Source of the DNA: Campylobacter concisus
GTDB taxonomy: Bacteria; Campylobacterota; Campylobacteria; Campylobacterales; Campylobacteraceae
Direction of reading: 5' to 3'
NCBI RefSeq assembly: GCF_003048615.2
Contig: NZ_CP049263.1
Coordinates: 1,736,001-1,800,000 of the forward strand
Length of the DNA: 64,000 bases
The notes below the pieces were generated by a model. That model ran no database searches. It saw only the letters and a list, made by a program, of their open reading frames with translations, and was not told where the DNA came from. A program made the translations under genes and the position numbers. This document shows positions 27,995 to 38,127 of the stretch, one piece after another (positions within the stretch are counted from its first letter, which is position 1; the number at the start of each line of letters is the position of its first letter).

Positions 27995-28959
27995 CCACCA
28001 GTTTGGTAAAAAGCCCTTGAAGAGGTTTCATTTTCAGCCCCTAGAGCCCATTTGTTCTCTTTTGGCTTGTTAGCTAGCACTTGCCTTAAAATTTCACTCG
28101 CTGCGACGATGTCGCCATTTGCAACTGCTTTTTTGATACTTAGTGCATCTTCAAAGTAAAGGCATGGTATCAAAAGCCCTTCAGCGCTTAGTCTAATGCG
28201 GTTACAACTTTCGCAAAAGTCGTGTTTATGTGGGTCAATGATGCCAAATTTATAGCCATCATCAAGCCTATAAATAGACGCAGGTGCGTTTGGCAATTTT
28301 TCATCTTTTGTGACGTTATATTTTTGCGAGATGATCTTTAAAATTTCATCGCTTTTTAGTCCTTTTAGATCCTCTTTTGCGTGCGAATTCTCCATATATT
28401 CGATAAATCTTATCTGAGAGTTTCTAAATTTAGCAAACTCAAGCAAATTTACTAGCTCATCGTCGTTAAAGCCTTTTAATGCGACTGTGTTTATCTTCAC
28501 CTTTAATCCAGCATCAAGTGCTGCTTCAAAGCCAGCTAAAACCTCGTGCAAGACGCTCTTTTGAGCGATAAATTTAGCCTTTTGCTCATTTAACGTATCA
28601 AGCGACATATTTATGCGCTTTAGACCAGCGTCTTTTAGCCTTTTGGCAAAGTGTGGCAGCATAAAGCCATTTGTCGTAAGCGCTAGATCAATGTCTGGCT
28701 TATAATCGCTTATCATCTTTATAAAGACGTCCAAATCCTTGCGCACGAGTGGTTCGCCGCCTGTGATCCTGATCTTTTTCACACCCTCATCGATAGCTAC
28801 TTTAACAAATAAAAATAGCTCTTCAAATGTCAGTAAATTCTCTTTTGGCGTCCAACTAAATGGCGTCGTAGGCATGCAATATCTACATCTAAAATTGCAA
28901 CGCTGCGTCACGGAAATTCTTAAATAATCAACAACCCGACCATATTTATCTATTAGCAT
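27991..28959 (-). CDS. moaA: GTP 3',8-cyclase MoaA
   Basis: This 322-residue radical-SAM enzyme opens molybdenum cofactor synthesis. The N-terminal cluster motif CNFRCRYC (Cys21, 25, 28) is present, as is the C-terminal cluster '[22 protein letters not shown]'. The protein ends in the Gly-Gly tail typical of MoaA. Its stop overlaps the queE start by 4 bases. Confidence 0.96.
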
Positions 28960-29078
28960 AAAGCACCTTTTTTAAGCTTGGTTAGAGCTTTTTTAATTTT
29001 CAATTATATGTTAAAAGATTTAAATTTAAATAAAAATTTAAGCTAATTTTTGTAGTTTAAGAGTAGTTTTGTCTTTTA

Positions 29079-29104
29079 AAATTAGCCCAAATTTAGGCTA
29101 ATTT
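29079..29104 (-). terminator. Terminator downstream of the ubiA-type operon
   Basis: The 9-bp stem AAATTAGCC / GGCTAATTT begins at the stop codon of the gene ending at 29093 and is followed on the minus strand by TTTTAAAAG. It separates that operon from moaA. Confidence 0.7.
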
Positions 29105-29599
29105 ATGAAATTTAAGCACAAATTCAACTCGCCCCATACCCACGTGAAGATCTTTAGCGATCATGGCTGCGCTTTTGCCATCTTTAAACATCTTTAGGAT
29201 CTGCTCTTCTTCATTTATAACACTCGGGGCGATTTTATTGATATCTCTTGTTCGCTCCTCAAGGTTAAACATCCTATCTTTTTGCTCGTTTGCAAAGTCA
29301 TCTATCACTCGCTCGATGCTCTTTATAGCGCGGATTATCGGCACGATTTTTTCATTTATCTGCTCGTTTATCTGCTCTTTTAGCTCATCTTTTACATCTT
29401 TTAGCTGCTCGTCATCATCAGGCTTAAAGCTTGCAAGTGCGGCTAGCTGTTTTTTGAGATTATAGTTTTCTTGTATGGCGCTCTCTATGGCACGTTCATA
29501 TCTTGTAAATTTCTTATTTGTCTCGCTATCTTTTATAAATATCAAAGCTATTATTATCGCTAAAACGATGCCAAAACCTAAAAAAATGTAAATTTCCAT
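29093..29599 (-). CDS. Membrane-anchored coiled-coil protein with C-terminal HTH-like segment
   Basis: This 168-residue protein has an N-terminal transmembrane helix (about 3-22), a long coiled coil (about 30-125, rich in Lys, Glu and Gln with heptad Leu/Ile) and a C-terminal helix-turn-helix-like segment 'EEQILKMFKDGKSAAMIAKDLHVGMGRVEFVLKFHKL' region. The last part resembles DUF6115-type sequences in this phylum as recalled. It follows a PilZ-like gene by 9 bases. Function unknown. Confidence 0.6.
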   Translation of the reverse strand: MEIYIFLGFGIVLAIIIALIFIKDSETNKKFTRYERAIESAIQENYNLKKQLAALASFKPDDDEQLKDVKDELKEQINEQINEKIVPIIRAIKSIERVIDDFANEQKDRMFNLEERTRDINKIAPSVINEEEQILKMFKDGKSAAMIAKDLHVGMGRVEFVLKFHKLA

Positions 29600-29608
29600 A
29601 TTTTTCCT

Positions 29609-30130
29609 TTACGAATTCGCTCTAAGCTCTCTTATCATCACACGCTCTCTAGCCGTCACATAAGCGTTCCAGTCGGCCTCATCCTCTTCGTGCATGTTCT
29701 CTATCTTTGCTAGCCTCTCATCCTGTGCCCTTAGATAAAGGCTCAAATTTCTCTTTGGAAAGATAGGCATCGCAATCCTTGCGTAGTAAATTTCATCTTT
29801 TTTAAATTTATCTTCGCTTATTTTTATATGTGTAAAGCCGATCTCATCGATATCTGCGCTCTCTTTTAGTGGCAGATACTGCTTGTGCTCATTTTTTATA
29901 TAATCACTAAGCGCGTCGATCTTTCTATGAAGCTCGATGACAAGCGTTAGCAAGACTTGGTCGCTCTCTTTGGTCTCGCCGCGTGATTTTGCACGCTTTA
30001 GCCATGCTCCAAGCGCATCTTCGTCGCCTGGCAAGATAGAGTTAAATTCTCTTAAAAATTTCTCATCTCCACTTCTGTCGCACTCATAAACCATGCTAAG
30101 AGGCGCTTTAAAAAGCCTTACTTCGCTCAT
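29609..30130 (-). CDS. Conserved hypothetical protein (possibly PilZ-like C-terminal domain)
   Basis: The start is set at ATG 30130, overlapping the stop of the prenyltransferase gene (ATGA). A Met five codons earlier falls within that gene. The 173-residue product is soluble, with a helical N-terminal half (to about 90) and a beta-rich C-terminal half ('IGFTHIKISEDKFKKDEIYYARIAMPIFP'). The latter is reminiscent of PilZ beta-barrels, but the RxxxR motif for cyclic-di-GMP is not visible, so the assignment is weak. Confidence 0.55.
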   Translation of the reverse strand: MSEVRLFKAPLSMVYECDRSGDEKFLREFNSILPGDEDALGAWLKRAKSRGETKESDQVLLTLVIELHRKIDALSDYIKNEHKQYLPLKESADIDEIGFTHIKISEDKFKKDEIYYARIAMPIFPKRNLSLYLRAQDERLAKIENMHEEDEADWNAYVTARERVMIRELRANS

Positions 30131-30987
30131 AATACACTGATCCAAACAAAGATGAAAAATAAAATTCCCAAGTAGCCATTTAGTGTGAAAAACGCCCGAT
30201 CTATCTTGCTAAAGTCGCGTCTTACGATCCTATGCTCGAAAAATAATATCACGCCGCTTACCACAATGCCAAAAAATGCCATCGCTCCAAGCCCAGCCGC
30301 CCAAGCAAAAAGTAGCCAAAGCATAAAGGCTAGAGCATGAAAAATGGCTGATAAAAATAGTGTCGCCTTGTCGCCGTAAATGGCTGGTATGCTAAAGAGC
30401 TTGTTTTCTTGGTCAAATTTCATATCCTGAAGCGAGTAAAGCAGGTCAAATCCAGCCACCCAAAATGTCACACCAAGGCAAAGTAGCACGCTCCAAAGCG
30501 GTATGGCAGCGCTCACTGCGACTACTCCAGCGATCGGAGCAAGTCCAAGACTAAGGCCTAGCACCAAGTGCGCTAGCTCGCTAAATCTCTTAAACAGCGA
30601 GTATCCGCCAAGCACGGCAAGTATGGGGAAGCTTAGCCAAAATGCGAGCGAATTTACAAAATAAGCACAAATGATAAAGATAAGCGCGTTTGCTACGATG
30701 AAAAGCTGCATGTTGCCCTTGCCAATGCGTCCATCCACGCTTGGACGGCTTGCGGTGCGTGGGTTTAGCTTGTCGATGTCCTCGTCTTGGTATCTGTTAA
30801 ACGCCATGGCGAAATTTCTAGCGCTGACCGCGCAAAGAGTGCCTAAAATAAGCAGTTTAAAGCCAAACCAAGCCGAGCCATTTTCTATCTTGCTCGCAAC
30901 TATCATCGCCACAAAGATAAAGGGCAGGGCAAAAACCGAGTGCTTAAAAACGATGAGTTCTGCGATATCTTTTAGCTTTTTGATCAT
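30127..30987 (-). CDS. UbiA-family prenyltransferase (probably MqnP-type, menaquinone synthesis)
   Basis: This 286-residue polytopic enzyme has the two Asp-rich prenyl-diphosphate motifs 'NRYQDEDIDKLNPRTASRP' and 'DLLYSLQDMKFDQE'. Start ATG 30987 (MIKKLKD) has GGA nine bases upstream; an in-frame ATG at 30999 lacks a site. The family is annotated as 4-hydroxybenzoate polyprenyltransferase (ubiA). Campylobacter makes menaquinone by the futalosine route and not ubiquinone, so a role as MqnP is more likely. That is inference from known physiology. Confidence 0.85.
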   Translation of the reverse strand: MIKKLKDIAELIVFKHSVFALPFIFVAMIVASKIENGSAWFGFKLLILGTLCAVSARNFAMAFNRYQDEDIDKLNPRTASRPSVDGRIGKGNMQLFIVANALIFIICAYFVNSLAFWLSFPILAVLGGYSLFKRFSELAHLVLGLSLGLAPIAGVVAVSAAIPLWSVLLCLGVTFWVAGFDLLYSLQDMKFDQENKLFSIPAIYGDKATLFLSAIFHALAFMLWLLFAWAAGLGAMAFFGIVVSGVILFFEHRIVRRDFSKIDRAFFTLNGYLGILFFIFVWISVL

Positions 30988-31089
30988 ATAAATTTCCATC
31001 TTTTTAAAAAGTGTCTGATTTTACACCATTTTGCTTTAAATCTAAATTTATATTATCATTGCGAGAGTAATTTAAAATGAAGGGTTATG

Positions 31090-32304
31090 ATGAGTAAAAT
31101 AGCGATTATCGGAGATGGTTTTAGTGCGTTATTTACGGCGCTTGAGCTAGCTAAAAAGGGTGAAGAAATTTTAGTTATTAGCAGCCAAAAAGATGAGTTT
31201 GAGAGCGGAATTTTAACCCCATTTAACACCCCAGCACTTGCAAGAGATGGAGCGATATCTAGCTCGTTTTTGGGGATAGTTAGTAAAAAAAGCGAGCTTG
31301 ATATAGCGCTTTGCTTAAATGAAAACTTTAGAGCTTGGATGGCGAATTTCACGCTTAAATCAACAAAGGCTCACAACAAAAAGATGAGAATTTTGTTTAA
31401 AAAATTTGGACAAAAGAGCTTTGAAATTTTAAGAGAGCTAAGCGAAAAATATCCGCAGATAAATTTTGATGAGAGTGGCGTTTATCTCATCTTTAGCGAG
31501 GATGAGAGCTTTAAAAAAAGGCTTGATGAGACAAGGGTCGCTGATAGCGAGCAAGAAATTTTAAGCGTGGATAGCGAGCTAGCAAATTTTGGTTTGATAA
31601 ATAGAAGCATAAAAGGGGCGCTAAATTTAAGCAAAAACGCAAGCATCGATACAGCTGAGCTAAAAAAGGTGCTTGTTAGCGAGCTAAATGAGCTTGGAGT
31701 GCAGTTTATAAATGATGAAATTTATGAGCTAAAAACGCAGGGGCAAGCTGTGCAAAAGGCTGTTGGCGCAGCTGGCGAGTACGAGGCTGATAGCTTTGTC
31801 GTGGCTAGTAGAAATTTGGAGCTTTCAAGCAAGCTTGGGACAAATTTAAGTGCCATTTTGGCTAAATTTTACACGATCGATCTTGTGCTAAGCGAGGGTC
31901 AGATCCCTAAAAAGCCGATCATTTTAAATGATATGTTTGCCAAAATTTATCCAACGAAAAATGGCGTCACGATCATCACAAATTTACAAGTGGGCGCGAT
32001 CGATACGCTTGTTAAAACAGAAAAGATCAACGCATTTTTAAACGAGCTAAAAAAACACCTTGGCATAAACGAGCTAAAAGAGCCTAGTTTTAGGGCAAAT
32101 TTCGTGCTTCTTAGCTCAAATGACAAACCAGCGATCGGACGCGACGAGACATATCAAAATTTACTCTATAACCAAGCATACGGGCTAAACGAACTAAGCT
32201 TTACACCGCACTTTGCAGGCGTTTTGGCTGATCTTTTAAAAGAGGGCAAAAGTAACGAGCAAAGTGATGAAATTTTGCTATTTAGCTCACTTTACGAGGG
32301 CTAA
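31090..32304 (+). CDS. FAD-dependent oxidoreductase (DAO-like)
   Basis: This 404-residue protein has an N-terminal dinucleotide-binding motif IAIIGDGFSALFTALELAKKGEEILVI and a C-terminal segment ('PAIGRDETYQNLLYNQAYGLNELSFTPHFAGVLADLL') like the FAD-closing end of D-amino-acid-oxidase-type enzymes. AAGGG precedes an ATGATG; the second ATG is used here, the first (31087) is equally possible. Substrate unknown. It is followed 2 bases later by miaA, an arrangement kept in Campylobacter. Confidence 0.75.
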   Translation: MSKIAIIGDGFSALFTALELAKKGEEILVISSQKDEFESGILTPFNTPALARDGAISSSFLGIVSKKSELDIALCLNENFRAWMANFTLKSTKAHNKKMRILFKKFGQKSFEILRELSEKYPQINFDESGVYLIFSEDESFKKRLDETRVADSEQEILSVDSELANFGLINRSIKGALNLSKNASIDTAELKKVLVSELNELGVQFINDEIYELKTQGQAVQKAVGAAGEYEADSFVVASRNLELSSKLGTNLSAILAKFYTIDLVLSEGQIPKKPIILNDMFAKIYPTKNGVTIITNLQVGAIDTLVKTEKINAFLNELKKHLGINELKEPSFRANFVLLSSNDKPAIGRDETYQNLLYNQAYGLNELSFTPHFAGVLADLLKEGKSNEQSDEILLFSSLYEG

Positions 32305-32306
32305 GC

Positions 32307-33182
32307 TTGTTTGGCGAGCTAGCACTAATTGGCACCACGGCAAGCGGCAAGAGCGACCTAGCCTTTGAGCTAGCAAAGGAATTTGGTGGCGTCATCTTAA
32401 GCCTTGACTCGCTTGCGCTTTATAAAGAGATAGATATCGCCAGCGCAAAGCCAAAGCCCTGGCAGCTGGGGGCTGTGAGGCACTTTGGGGTGGATGAAAT
32501 TTACCCTGATGAGGAATTTAGCGTTGGGGCATTTTTTGAAATTTATAAAAACGCAAAGGAATTTGCGCGCTCGCAAGAGTACTTGCTCATCATCACAGGA
32601 GGCAGTGGCTTTTATCTAAAGGCGATGCTTAGCGGTCTTGCGCCAGACGTGCCAAAATGCGAGCTAAATTTAAGCAACGAAGAAATTTATGAGCTAGCTT
32701 TACAAAACGACCCTGAGTTTGCAAGTAAATTTAGCCAAAACGACTCTTACCGCCTCGAAAAATGGTATCAAATTTATAAATTTAGCGGGCAAATCCCAAG
32801 CATCTGGCTAAAGCAAAATACCAAAGAGAGCGTCATAAAAGAGCTTGCGATATTTGAAATTTTGTGGGATAAAGATGAGCTTAGAGCTCGCATCGCAAAG
32901 CGAACGAAAAATATGCTAGATGAGGGCTTGATAGATGAGGCGAAGTTTTTATTTGACAAGTATAAAAGCGAGCCAAAGCCACTAAAATCGATAGGTCTAA
33001 AGGAGTGCAAGCAGTTTTTGGAGGGTGAAATTTCAAAAAGTGAGCTTGAAACACTCATAGCAACGCACACAGCCCAGCTTGCTAAGCGTCAAAGAACATT
33101 TAACCGCTCGCAGTTTGAGAAGAAATTTGTGGGTGATTTGGTGCAGACTAGAAGTGAAATTTTGAAATTTTTAAAAGGTTAA
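32307..33182 (+). CDS. miaA: tRNA dimethylallyltransferase
   Basis: This 291-residue enzyme prenylates A37 of tRNAs that read UNN codons. Evidence: P-loop 'LIGTTASGKSDLAFELA', 'SLDSLALYKEIDIASAKP', 'VRHFGVDEIYPDEEFSVGAF', 'IITGGSGFYLKAML', and 'AKRQRTFNRSQF' near the C-terminus. It uses a TTG start at 32307 with GAGGG about 8 bases upstream, inside the end of the preceding gene. Confidence 0.95.
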   Translation: MFGELALIGTTASGKSDLAFELAKEFGGVILSLDSLALYKEIDIASAKPKPWQLGAVRHFGVDEIYPDEEFSVGAFFEIYKNAKEFARSQEYLLIITGGSGFYLKAMLSGLAPDVPKCELNLSNEEIYELALQNDPEFASKFSQNDSYRLEKWYQIYKFSGQIPSIWLKQNTKESVIKELAIFEILWDKDELRARIAKRTKNMLDEGLIDEAKFLFDKYKSEPKPLKSIGLKECKQFLEGEISKSELETLIATHTAQLAKRQRTFNRSQFEKKFVGDLVQTRSEILKFLKG

Positions 33183-33253
33183 ATTCAGATTGTCTAGGTG
33201 GTAAATTTAATTTAGTGGAGGCGAACAGCTCCAAAAGAAGCCGTTCGATAAAT

Positions 33254-34246
33254 TTATATAGGCATAACCCTGATTTTTGGGCTTAGGCTCTCTTGCAATA
33301 CATTTTCTATCGCATAAAGCGTGCCAGTCGAGCCGCTTGAACAGCCTGAGCAAGCGCCAAGATAGCGGATATAAACGTCGATATTTTCGCCGTTGTCGTT
33401 TCTAATGTCTATGATCTCTAAATTTCCGCCATCCATCATAAGCATCGGGCGGATCTCTTTGTCGATGATCGACTCGATCGCTTTTAGCTGGCCAACCATC
33501 GTCATGCTCTCAAAGCTAACGTCGCTTAGGGTGTTGTTTGCTTGAGCATTTGCCTGAGCTTCAAGCCTCTCTTGCTCCATCTCAGCCCTAGTGTCGCGCA
33601 AGATATCAACCAAATAGTAGTCTTTTTTCTCGTGTCCGCCAGGTCTAACGCATGATTTGCAAAATGCGCCAGCTTTGGTGTATTGCGTGATCTCCTCAAC
33701 TGTGTGAAGGTCGTTTAGTCTTATCACCTCTTTGATCGTGCCAAGGCTCACTCTAGCGCACTCGCAAACGATGATCTCATCTTCAAAGTGCTCTGGGTCT
33801 ATGCCTTTGTAGCTTGCAGCAGCTGCCTTGATAACGTCATACGCCATAACCGAGCAGTGCATCTTTTGAGGTGGCACAGCTGGTGTGTCTGGGTTATCGC
33901 GCATAGCTCTTTCGACGTCAAGGTTTGTGATCTTAACCGCTTCATCGACCGTTTTGCCGATGCAAAGCTCGGCCATCGTATCCGAGCTAGCTATCGCCGT
34001 GCCACAGCCAAAGCTTTTAAATTTAGCGTCTATTATCTTGTCAGTTTTCTCATCAACGAGCCAGTAGAGCCTGACCGCATCGCCGCAGCTCTCTGCGCCA
34101 AAGTCAGCGATGATAAGTTTTGCGTTTGCTTTTTTGGCGTCCTCTTCGGTTAGTTCGCCCATGAATTTAGGATTATTCATCCTATCTTGCACTACCTTTG
34201 AGTATTCATCCCAGATAGAGCCGCCGATTAAGTTATTTTTTGCCAT
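33254..34246 (-). CDS. nifU: Iron-sulfur cluster assembly scaffold NifU
   Basis: This 330-residue three-domain NifU has an IscU-like N-domain (about 1-130) with the three cluster cysteines in 'GAESCGDAVRLYW', 'SFGCGTAIAS' and 'MHCSVMAYD'. A BFD-like [2Fe-2S] centre (about 150-215) shows 'IVCECARVSLGTIKEVIRL' and 'AFCKSCVRPGGHE'. The C-terminal NifU domain (about 250-330) shows 'LGACSGCSSGSTGTL'. In Campylobacterota NifU/NifS are the main Fe-S assembly system. It is 16 bases downstream of nifS in one operon. Confidence 0.95.
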   Translation of the reverse strand: MAKNNLIGGSIWDEYSKVVQDRMNNPKFMGELTEEDAKKANAKLIIADFGAESCGDAVRLYWLVDEKTDKIIDAKFKSFGCGTAIASSDTMAELCIGKTVDEAVKITNLDVERAMRDNPDTPAVPPQKMHCSVMAYDVIKAAAASYKGIDPEHFEDEIIVCECARVSLGTIKEVIRLNDLHTVEEITQYTKAGAFCKSCVRPGGHEKKDYYLVDILRDTRAEMEQERLEAQANAQANNTLSDVSFESMTMVGQLKAIESIIDKEIRPMLMMDGGNLEIIDIRNDNGENIDVYIRYLGACSGCSSGSTGTLYAIENVLQESLSPKIRVMPI

Positions 34247-34262
34247 GTTTTTCCTTTAAATT

Positions 34263-35519
<1,257 letters not shown>

Positions 35520-35728
35520 TTAAAAGCAAGTTTAAAAAAATGCTTTAGTTTTTTCAATATTTGGCTCATTTTGATAGTAAAAAATATTGAAATTCTTTAT
35601 CAATATTTGTCAGATACGCCATTTGCGAAATTTTGCCTAAAAGAGCCTATTTTACTCTTAATATTAATTCTTTTTCTTAAGGATTAAAAACTTAAACGCG
35701 AGATAATTAATCGTAACGTAAATATATC

Positions 35729-35770
35729 GACAATAAAATAAGCAAAAGAAATTTTCTAAAAGGATATAGG
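35729..35770 (+). repeat. Leader repeat, copy 1
   Basis: The 42 bases ahead of the first lipoprotein gene (start GACAATAAAATAAGC, end AAAAGGATATAGG) are repeated exactly at 38128-38169 ahead of the fourth. Shorter versions (about 13 bases, AAAAAGGATATAGG) precede the second and third genes. The repeat contains the RBS AAAAGG and continues into the shared signal-peptide coding sequence. Confidence 0.8.
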
Positions 35771-36406
35771 ATGAAATTTATAGGTATTATACTTCTACTA
35801 CTAACAAGCATATTTTTAATAGCTTGCTCTGCAAATCAAACAAGCAATAAGATAAGTAACTCTGAGCTAGAAAATTTAGCTAGTAAATATGGCGGGGTTT
35901 ATGTGTTTAATGAGAAATTTGCTCAAGAGATAGACAAGCAAGAGCAAATAAGGGATAGTAAGAGAAAAGAGATTTTAGAAAGAATAAAGACAATACCTGA
36001 CAAAAATGAGAGAAATAAAAAAATGAGAGAAATTTTAAAGCTTGAGTTTTACAATAATCCTGAAATGCAGCAAATTCTCTCAAACGGCAAACAATACCAT
36101 ACAATTAACACTTACCAAAAAGCTGTAAATTTATCAAAAACATATATTGACAAGGTGATAAACCATATAGGACAAGAGAACTATTATAAATTTACACCAG
36201 ATATTAATGTTTGGTCTTTTTATATTGATGATAACAATAACATAGTGCCTATTGAACTAACAGTAACATATAACTACAAAGTCAAAAAATATGGTTTATT
36301 TGGTGACGAGGGCAGAGGATTTTCTTTATCAAAAGGAGAAATACATACTGCTAGAGGTGGAAATAAATTTATCCTTAATAATAATAAATTTGAAAAAGTG
36401 AAATAA
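35771..36406 (+). CDS. Putative T6SS immunity lipoprotein, paralogue 1
   Basis: This 211-residue protein has a lipoprotein signal peptide MKFIGIILLLLTSIFLIAC (Cys19), so the mature protein faces the periplasm. A conserved 'LASKYGGVYVFN' opening and a C-terminal 'YGLFGDEGRGFSLS' are shared with three downstream paralogues; the middle is unique, Lys/Glu-rich and helical. It is followed by a 52-codon stub of the lipase gene. By position and lipoprotein nature it is a candidate immunity protein protecting against a periplasmic lipase effector. This is inference; no known family was recognised. Confidence 0.7.
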   Translation: MKFIGIILLLLTSIFLIACSANQTSNKISNSELENLASKYGGVYVFNEKFAQEIDKQEQIRDSKRKEILERIKTIPDKNERNKKMREILKLEFYNNPEMQQILSNGKQYHTINTYQKAVNLSKTYIDKVINHIGQENYYKFTPDINVWSFYIDDNNNIVPIELTVTYNYKVKKYGLFGDEGRGFSLSKGEIHTARGGNKFILNNNKFEKVK

Positions 36407-36408
36407 AA

Positions 36409-36567
36409 ATGCAGAATAAAATTTCAACAAAAGAACAAATAATCAAATTTAAAGACTATGCTGATATTGCGGATGCAAGCTATGCAATGCTTCATTGGGT
36501 AAATGAGAATGAAAAAAACGGCTTAGACGATCTAAATAATAAACCAAACAAAAAGGATATAGGATGA
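36409..36567 (+). pseudogene. Truncated effector 5' stub A
   Basis: This 52-codon frame (MQNKISTKEQIIKFKDYADI...) matches the first ~42 residues of the 1178-residue lipase at 38784, with small differences (HWVNENEKNGLDDL against HWVSENEKNGLDDL). After 'LNNKPN' the frame runs into the leader of the next lipoprotein gene, and 'KKDIG' is read from the repeat AAAAAGGATATAGG. The stop overlaps the next ATG. It is a decapitated effector left after deletion or insertion at the lipoprotein leader. Confidence 0.8.
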
Positions 36568-37160
36568 AATTTATAGGCATTATACTTCTACTACTAACAA
36601 GCATATTTTTAATAGCTTGCTCTGCAAATCAAGCAAGTAATAATATAAACAACTCTGAAATAAAAGAGCTTGGTAAAAAATATGGAGGGGTTTATATATT
36701 TAATAAGAAATTCTATGAGGAAATAGAAAAAAGAGAAAAGGAAAGAAGTTTGTATATGAAGGATTTTTTTAAGAATAATAAAAGAAATTTTAAAAGAGAT
36801 GATCTAGCTATTATGGATAAAAAACTCCCACAAATTCTTTCAAATGGCAAGCTATACTATACAGACAAGGGCGACTATTCTAGAAAATTTAAAAAACAAC
36901 CTAAGATAGCTCAAGGCTATAGCAATAGAGTAAAAGAATTTATAGGACAAGAGAATTTTAATAAATATCCACCTAGTATAAATACCGAATATTTTTATAT
37001 AAACGATAACGATGAAGCTGTGCCTATAACAATGGGAGTTTCTTATAGCTATAAAGTAACCAACTATGGATTATTTGGTGATGAAGGTAGAGGTTTTAGA
37101 CTAAAAGATACCGAAACTAGATATGTCATAGATAATAATAAATTCTATTTAGAGAAATAA
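36564..37160 (+). CDS. Putative T6SS immunity lipoprotein, paralogue 2
   Basis: This 198-residue paralogue has the same signal peptide and lipid Cys19. It opens 'NNSEIKELGKKYGGVYIFN', as in paralogue 3, and ends with the conserved 'YGLFGDEGRGFRL'. The middle (about 55-150) is distinct and Lys/Tyr-rich. Its ATG overlaps the stop of stub A. Its C-terminal tail lacks the 'DSHKNTFVREK' end of copies 3 and 4. An orphan immunity role is inferred. Confidence 0.7.
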   Translation: MKFIGIILLLLTSIFLIACSANQASNNINNSEIKELGKKYGGVYIFNKKFYEEIEKREKERSLYMKDFFKNNKRNFKRDDLAIMDKKLPQILSNGKLYYTDKGDYSRKFKKQPKIAQGYSNRVKEFIGQENFNKYPPSINTEYFYINDNDEAVPITMGVSYSYKVTNYGLFGDEGRGFRLKDTETRYVIDNNKFYLEK

Positions 37161-37162
37161 AA

Positions 37163-37318
37163 ATGAGCCAAATTTCAACCAAAGAACAAATAATAAAATT
37201 TAAGGACTACGCTGATATTGCTGACGCAAGCTATGCAATGCTTCACTGGATAAATGAAAACGAGAGAAATGGATTTGACGACCTAAATGATAAACAAAAC
37301 AAAAAGGATATAGGATGA
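37163..37318 (+). pseudogene. Truncated effector 5' stub B
   Basis: This 51-codon frame (MSQISTKEQIIKFKDYADI...HWINENERNGFDDL) is homologous to residues 1-41 of the lipase at 38784. As with stub A, it ends in 'KKDIG' read from the next leader and its stop overlaps the next lipoprotein start. The two stubs broke at the same place, which points to a shared recombination seam. Confidence 0.8.
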
Positions 37319-37917
37319 AATTTATAGGTATTATACTTCTACTACTAACAAGCATATTTTTAATAGCTTGCTCTGCAAATCAAGCAAGCAATAATATAAA
37401 CAACTCTGAAATAAAAGAGCTTGGTAAAAAATATGGAGGGGTTTATATATTTAATCAAAAATTTGTTGATGAGATAGAGAAAAGAGAAGCTGAAAGAAAA
37501 GAGCTAAGCAAAAAAATGAAAGGTAGAGATTTGGGCGATGGTCTTTATGCGATTGATCCAAAACCCATTAACGAGAAACTCCCACGAATTCTCTCAAACG
37601 GCAAGCCATATTACCAAAGAAGAAACTACTCTAAAAAAGTAGTAATACCTGATGATGTAGTCGTCAAGTTAAAAAACTTTATGGGTGAAACAGCCTACAA
37701 GCTTTCATCTATAATGATTGATGAGTTTTATTTTGATAACGAAAATTTAAAGGTTATTTCTTTAAATGTAAGCTTTTATGAGAGTTATACCGAATACGGC
37801 TTATTTGGAGATGAAGGTAGAGGTTTTTCGCTATCTAGAAAAGATATAAAAGATATAAGTGGAAATAACAGATTTTATTTCGATAGTCACAAAAATACTT
37901 TTGTTAGGGAAAAATAA
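37315..37917 (+). CDS. Putative T6SS immunity lipoprotein, paralogue 3
   Basis: This 200-residue paralogue has lipid Cys19. Its N-terminal part matches paralogue 2 ('INNSEIKELGKKYGGVYIFN'), while the segment 'EEIEKREAERKEL...LGDGLY' type and the C-terminal 'SLSRKDIKDI...FYFDSHKNTFVREK' match paralogue 4. It therefore looks like a mosaic. The middle (about 95-145, 'VVKLKNFMGETAYKLSSIMIDEFYF') is its own. It ends at the start of stub C with a one-base overlap. Confidence 0.7.
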   Translation: MKFIGIILLLLTSIFLIACSANQASNNINNSEIKELGKKYGGVYIFNQKFVDEIEKREAERKELSKKMKGRDLGDGLYAIDPKPINEKLPRILSNGKPYYQRRNYSKKVVIPDDVVVKLKNFMGETAYKLSSIMIDEFYFDNENLKVISLNVSFYESYTEYGLFGDEGRGFSLSRKDIKDISGNNRFYFDSHKNTFVREK

Positions 37918-38036
37918 TGGGAAGTAATAAAATTTCAACAAAAGAACAGATAATAAAATTTAAAGACTATGCAGATATAGCTGACGCTTCTTATTCTTTT
38001 TTACACTATGTATTTGAAAACGAAAGAAATGGCTAG
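37917..38036 (+). pseudogene. Truncated, frameshifted effector 5' stub C
   Basis: This 39-codon frame (MGSNKISTKEQIIKFKDYADI...NERNG, stop TAG) is homologous to the lipase N-terminus. The TAG arises from one missing T in GGCTTAGAC (GLD); restoring it would continue as GLDNNIDKNSLN and then stop. Unlike stubs A and B it does not run into the next leader; about 90 bases of decayed sequence follow. It is the oldest-looking remnant. Confidence 0.75.
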
Positions 38037-38115
38037 ACAATAATATAGATAAAAACAGCCTCAATTAATAAAAAATTTAACAATCTACAAATAAAACATA
38101 ATAAATTAATAATAT

Positions 38116-38121
38116 TATAAT
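38116..38121 (+). promoter_or_regulatory. Candidate -10 box ahead of the fourth lipoprotein and lipase
   Basis: TATAAT lies 49-54 bases before the ATG at 38170, in the non-coding gap after stub C. It would let the presumed cognate immunity-lipase pair be transcribed independently of the upstream array. Confidence 0.45.
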
Positions 38122-38127
38122 TTCAAA

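Noticed and set aside
33183-33253. tRNA-like or terminator fold between miaA and nifU
   Set aside because: Only an 8-bp stem with a mismatch could be drawn (GAACAGCT/AGCCGTTC); no cloverleaf, no T-tract.
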